The notes beneath the pieces were generated by a model. The model ran no database searches and was not told the DNA's origin. It saw only the letters and a list, made by a program, of their open reading frames with translations. Shown here in pieces: positions 5,794 to 6,164 of a DNA stretch of 6,164 nt. Made by a program: the position numbers and the translations under genes. The stretch is from NCBI GenBank assembly GCA_029865195.1, contig JAOUHH010000175.1, forward strand, positions 1-6,164, written 5' to 3'. Numbering within the stretch: the stretch's first letter is position 1; each line of letters begins with the position of its first letter. This stretch comes from Desulfobulbaceae bacterium (lineage in GTDB: Bacteria; Desulfobacterota; Desulfobulbia; Desulfobulbales; UBA5123).

Positions 5794-6164
5794 TCAGCCG
5801 GTTTCCGGCAGGAAGCTCGGCATGTTGACCCCGTTGAACTCCCGGAATTCGCCCCGGACGCTGAGCAGATGCGTCTCCACGTTCATCGCCCCCCACTGGT
5901 AGAGTTGTTCCACCATGGTTCTGCTCTGCATCGGCACGACAAAGAGCGCCCATGTGCCGCGAAACCGTTTCAGCTCGTTGCGGATCAGGGCCAGGGCGAT
6001 TTCTTCGCTTCTGGACACACAGGGCCCGAGCATGTTCAGGGCCGGATGCTTCACCGAGATCATGAAACCGTCAATCCCCTGTTGGTCGTTTTCGTAAACG
6101 CTTGCCTGCAGAACCCGGCGCGGATTCTCGATGGCGTACCGGTAGTCCTGTTCCCGCCGGATAT
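5794..6164 (-). CDS. Probable GNAT-type N-acetyltransferase, C-terminal part (5' end outside the window)
   Basis: A minus-strand frame open from the right window edge to a TGA at 5794-5796 shows the last 122 residues. I read it past the first internal ATG (6063). The 33 codons upstream of that Met have no stop and read as protein (for example YRYAIENPRRVLQASVYEN), so Met at 6063 is internal. The stretch resembles the C-terminal domain of two-domain GNAT acetyltransferases. It has strands around DGFMISV, the turn LGPCVSRSEEIALALI before a helix, a VVPMQ strand, and a closing GVNMPSFLPETG. The acetyl-CoA-binding N-terminal domain would lie outside the window, and the substrate cannot be told. 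The gene is convergent with hybD, with 28 bases between the two stop codons and the terminator in that gap. Nothing links it to hydrogenase function. A different family is possible. Confidence 0.6.
   Translation of the reverse strand, partial: IRREQDYRYAIENPRRVLQASVYENDQQGIDGFMISVKHPALNMLGPCVSRSEEIALALIRNELKRFRGTWALFVVPMQSRTMVEQLYQWGAMNVETHLLSVRGEFREFNGVNMPSFLPETG

Noticed and set aside
5797..5809. GCCGG-TTT-CCGGC hairpin downstream of the operon terminator
   Set aside because: It lies inside the 3' end of the minus-strand coding region, with only a three-base loop and no adjacent T-run, so it is most likely a coincidence of GC-rich coding DNA.
6061..6063. Minus-strand ATG (complement of 6061-6063) as the start of the acetyltransferase-like gene
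   Set aside because: The frame remains open to the window edge and the upstream codons read as protein, so this Met is internal and the gene is truncated by the window.

Overview
The window holds one complete operon for a membrane-bound, periplasm-facing [NiFe] hydrogenase of the Hyb type (group 1c, like E. coli hydrogenase 2). The gene order is hybO-hybA-hybB-hybC-hybD, all on the + strand. Downstream lies the 3' part of a convergent minus-strand gene that looks like a GNAT-type acetyltransferase and runs off the right edge. The coding DNA is clearly GC-rich, while the first ~220 bases are AT-rich (about 38% GC by hand count). The host is an anaerobic or facultative Gram-negative bacterium that oxidises or produces H2. 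The proteins and the compact hyb layout would fit a Desulfobacterota lineage (Desulfobulbales- or Geobacter-like), but the assignment is inferred from protein resemblance only.

Layout. Bases 1-224 are an intergenic leader with two short perfect inverted repeats, a weak sigma70-like promoter candidate and the hybO ribosome binding site. hybO (225-1352) encodes the Fe-S small subunit, with a Tat signal and a C-terminal membrane anchor. hybA (1349-2332) encodes a Tat-exported ferredoxin-like subunit with four 4-Cys cluster motifs. hybB (2329-3480) encodes a ten-helix NrfD/PsrC-family quinone-reactive membrane subunit. A 69-base gap follows, with a weak hairpin plus T5 and a tiny 29-codon open frame that has a good Shine-Dalgarno. 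hybC (3550-5250) encodes the Ni-Fe catalytic subunit, and hybD (5250-5765) its C-terminal processing protease. An intrinsic terminator (5767-5792) closes the operon.

How they work together. HybO and HybC form the catalytic heterodimer. HybC has no signal peptide and is expected to be carried through the Tat system with HybO, after HybD trims its 15-residue C-terminal tail to close the Ni-Fe site. Electrons pass through the three clusters of HybO to the clusters of HybA, then to HybB and the menaquinone pool; the reverse direction is possible. hybO/hybA and hybA/hybB overlap by ATGA and hybC/hybD by one base (TGATG), so translation is probably coupled. Only hybC stands apart, with its own leader and strong RBS. 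No hypA-F, hybE, hybF or hybG genes are in the window, so general metallocentre assembly must be encoded elsewhere.

I found no mobile element, CRISPR array, tRNA or rRNA, and no convincing novel system. The most interesting non-textbook structure is the hybB-hybC gap.
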